From Thiotrichaceae bacterium (lineage in GTDB: Bacteria > Pseudomonadota > Gammaproteobacteria > SZUA-229), in contig NVWZ01000015.1 of assembly GCA_002746365.1 (NCBI GenBank), positions 5,064-11,320 on the forward strand: 6,257 nt of DNA. The letters are read 5' to 3'. Positions within the stretch are counted from its first letter, which is position 1; the number at the start of each line of letters is the position of its first letter. A model generated the notes under the pieces. It made no database searches, had not been told where the DNA came from, and was given only the letters and a program-made list of their open reading frames with translations. Shown in pieces: positions 5,210 to 6,257 of this stretch. The position numbers and the translations under genes are program-made.

Positions 5210-5395
5210 TTATAACGCGACGACCTTTTGCTTACTGCATCGCTTACACTGATATACGGTAACCAACTTTCCCTGCTTAACATCAAAATTTTTTTCAGTC
5301 AGTACCTGCCATTTATGAAATCCACTTCTGCACAATGACTTACCTTTGTGTTTTTCTGATGGTGTCTTTTTCTTAAAAACCAGAATATCGCCCAT
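5210..5395 (-). CDS. Small probable zinc-ribbon protein
   Basis: Encodes 61 residues from ATG 5395. The N-terminus MGDILVFKKKTPSEKHKG is basic and followed by LCRSGFHKW and, near the end, TVYQCKRCSKQK. The C-x4-H ... C-x2-C pattern suggests one zinc site (Cys22, His27, Cys50, Cys53). The segment FDVKQGKLVTVYQCKRC looks like a beta hairpin leading into a zinc knuckle, as in short conserved gammaproteobacterial proteins of unknown function. An in-frame ATG at 5422 would add nine residues (MVNGGINYV) but has no Shine-Dalgarno sequence; GGGGGA lies 12 bases before ATG 5395, long but usable, and MGDI is a more natural start. Role unknown; nucleic-acid or protein binding is a guess. Convergent with the 102-residue gene. 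Confidence 0.75.
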   Translation of the reverse strand: MGDILVFKKKTPSEKHKGKSLCRSGFHKWQVLTEKNFDVKQGKLVTVYQCKRCSKQKVVAL

Positions 5396-5468
5396 AACGT
5401 AATTAATTCCCCCGTTAACCATTCTATAATACGAATCTACTTACATGACACACCACCAAAAAGCTTGT

Positions 5469-5564
5469 TTAATCACTAGCAATATTTTCCGCATGGTTTT
5501 GCATACTCTGCACGCCAGTACGCACACCCATTAACGCACTTTGAAACCCGCCTGAAACGTTCAT
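5469..5564 (-). CDS. 31-residue microprotein with flagellar-axial-like signature
   Basis: A short ORF from ATG (5564-5562) to TAA (5471-5469). The peptide begins MNVSGGFQSALMGVRTG and ends SMQNHAENIASD. It has a strong Shine-Dalgarno sequence, GGAGTG (5576-5571), six bases before the ATG, the best ribosome site in this part of the window. The pattern AL-GV-x-GV-x3-M-x3-AENIA recalls the N-terminal helix of flagellar rod and hook proteins (AL-x-GL...A-x-NIAN), and very short proteins of this look exist in other gammaproteobacteria. It is far too short to be an axial protein and no flagellar gene is nearby. It follows the ABC permease by 87 bp on the same strand and precedes the zinc-ribbon gene. 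Confidence 0.62.
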   Translation of the reverse strand: MNVSGGFQSALMGVRTGVQSMQNHAENIASD

Positions 5565-5570
5565 CAAATT

Positions 5571-5576
5571 CACTCC
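5571..5576 (-). promoter_or_regulatory. Shine-Dalgarno sequence of the microprotein
   Basis: GGAGTG on the minus strand, six bases upstream of ATG 5564, fixes the start of the 31-residue ORF and is the main reason to call it real. Confidence 0.6.
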
Positions 5577-5651
5577 GAAAATAGCTTGCCTATACGTTAT
5601 TGGCGACAATTCACCATGTTTTAGTTTTTTAACAAAAAAACGGCGATAATG

Positions 5652-6257
5652 TTACTGCTTTAGACGATAGCCTGTTTTAAACATCCAACCGATAATCATC
5701 AAACAGAGGATTAAAAACAATATTACTACAGCAAGACTCACTTCAACACTTACATCAGCTACCTCAAAAAAACTCCAGCGAAAGCCACTAATTAAATAAA
5801 CGATCGGGTTAAACAAAGTGACGGTCTGCCATACAGGCGGCAACATACTTACTGAATAAAAACTACCCCCTAGAAAGACTAACGGTGTAATGATCAACAT
5901 TGGAATCAGCTGTAGCTTTTCAAAGTTATCAGCCCATAAACCTATAATGAACCCGAATAAACTAAATGTGATACAGGTAAGAATTAAAAAGCTGAGCATC
6001 CATATCGGATGCGCAATTTCCAATGGCACAAAAAAACCTGCCGTACCTAAAATAATAAAACCTATAATTATCGATTTTGTTGCTGCAGCGCCAACATAAC
6101 CAATAAGAATTTCAACATATGAAATTGGCGCTGACATCACCTCATAAATAGTCCCGGTGAACTTAGGAAAAAAAATACCAAATGAAGCGTTAGCGATGCT
6201 CTGCGTTAATAATGCCAGCATCATCAAACCTGGAACAATAAACAAACCATACGGCAC
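5652..6257 (-). CDS. ABC-2 type transporter permease (YadH-like), N-terminus cut by window
   Basis: The frame is open to the window edge, so the true start lies beyond 6257; about 200 residues are present, against about 256 for E. coli YadH, so roughly the first 55 are missing. Five hydrophobic spans are visible (approximately 5-24, 60-77, 85-107, 115-133 and 172-194 of the visible part). Family landmarks include [29 protein letters not shown], and the conserved [21 protein letters not shown] followed by [14 protein letters not shown], all closely similar to YadH. It is an inner-membrane permease of an ABC-2 exporter and needs a partner ATPase (YadG-like), which would be expected upstream, outside the window. 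Substrate unknown. The GTG at the edge is an internal valine, not a start. Confidence 0.92.
   Translation of the reverse strand: MPYGLFIVPGLMMLALLTQSIANASFGIFFPKFTGTIYEVMSAPISYVEILIGYVGAAATKSIIIGFIILGTAGFFVPLEIAHPIWMLSFLILTCITFSLFGFIIGLWADNFEKLQLIPMLIITPLVFLGGSFYSVSMLPPVWQTVTLFNPIVYLISGFRWSFFEVADVSVEVSLAVVILFLILCLMIIGWMFKTGYRLKQ

Noticed and set aside
5380..5410. AATTAATTAC near the start of the zinc-ribbon gene as another repeat copy
   Set aside because: The match is limited to nine AT-rich bases and lies at the 5' end of a gene; the GGGCAC/GTGCCC arms are absent.
5624..5641. GTTTTTT-AACA-AAAAAAC hairpin after the permease gene
   Set aside because: Almost entirely A-T pairs; unlikely to be a stable terminator stem.

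Overview
This 6.3 kb window comes from an AT-rich gammaproteobacterial chromosome. The best taxonomic pointers are a YaiL-type DUF2058 protein with the family's characteristic acidic C-terminal tail and a YadH-type ABC-2 permease. The species cannot be named from this window; a marine or aquatic lifestyle is a guess. Most genes are ordinary accessory or housekeeping genes, and the middle and right-hand parts hold small orphan genes and a family of small palindromic repeats.

Left part (1-3118, plus strand): a small lipoprotein carrying one fibronectin type III-like domain; a 375 bp stretch that seems to hold a decayed minus-strand gene and ends in a good sigma-70 promoter; then yaiL/DUF2058, a flavin amine oxidase-like enzyme 22 bp further on, and a secreted thioredoxin-fold protein with a CDYC active site. 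The first two of these three are probably co-transcribed, and the third may be.

Middle (3119-4830, minus strand): an unrecognised two-domain 284-residue protein and an unrecognised 88-residue protein, separated by a 270 bp non-coding element. This element has 31 bp imperfect terminal inverted repeats, a 4 bp TTTA duplication at its borders and nested internal palindromes, so it looks like a MITE. Its left end lies 4 bp before the start codon of the 284-residue gene and now supplies that gene's Shine-Dalgarno sequence.

Right part (4831-6257): a plus-strand orphan gene of 102 residues, with a solo 27 bp copy of the MITE terminal repeat sitting exactly at its stop codon as a perfect 10 bp stem hairpin; then three minus-strand genes: a small probable zinc-ribbon protein, a 31-residue microprotein with a strong Shine-Dalgarno sequence, and the C-terminal part of an ABC-2 transporter permease cut by the window edge.

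The most interesting material is the repeat family (one complete MITE plus one solo terminal hairpin, both inserted exactly at gene boundaries) and the microprotein.
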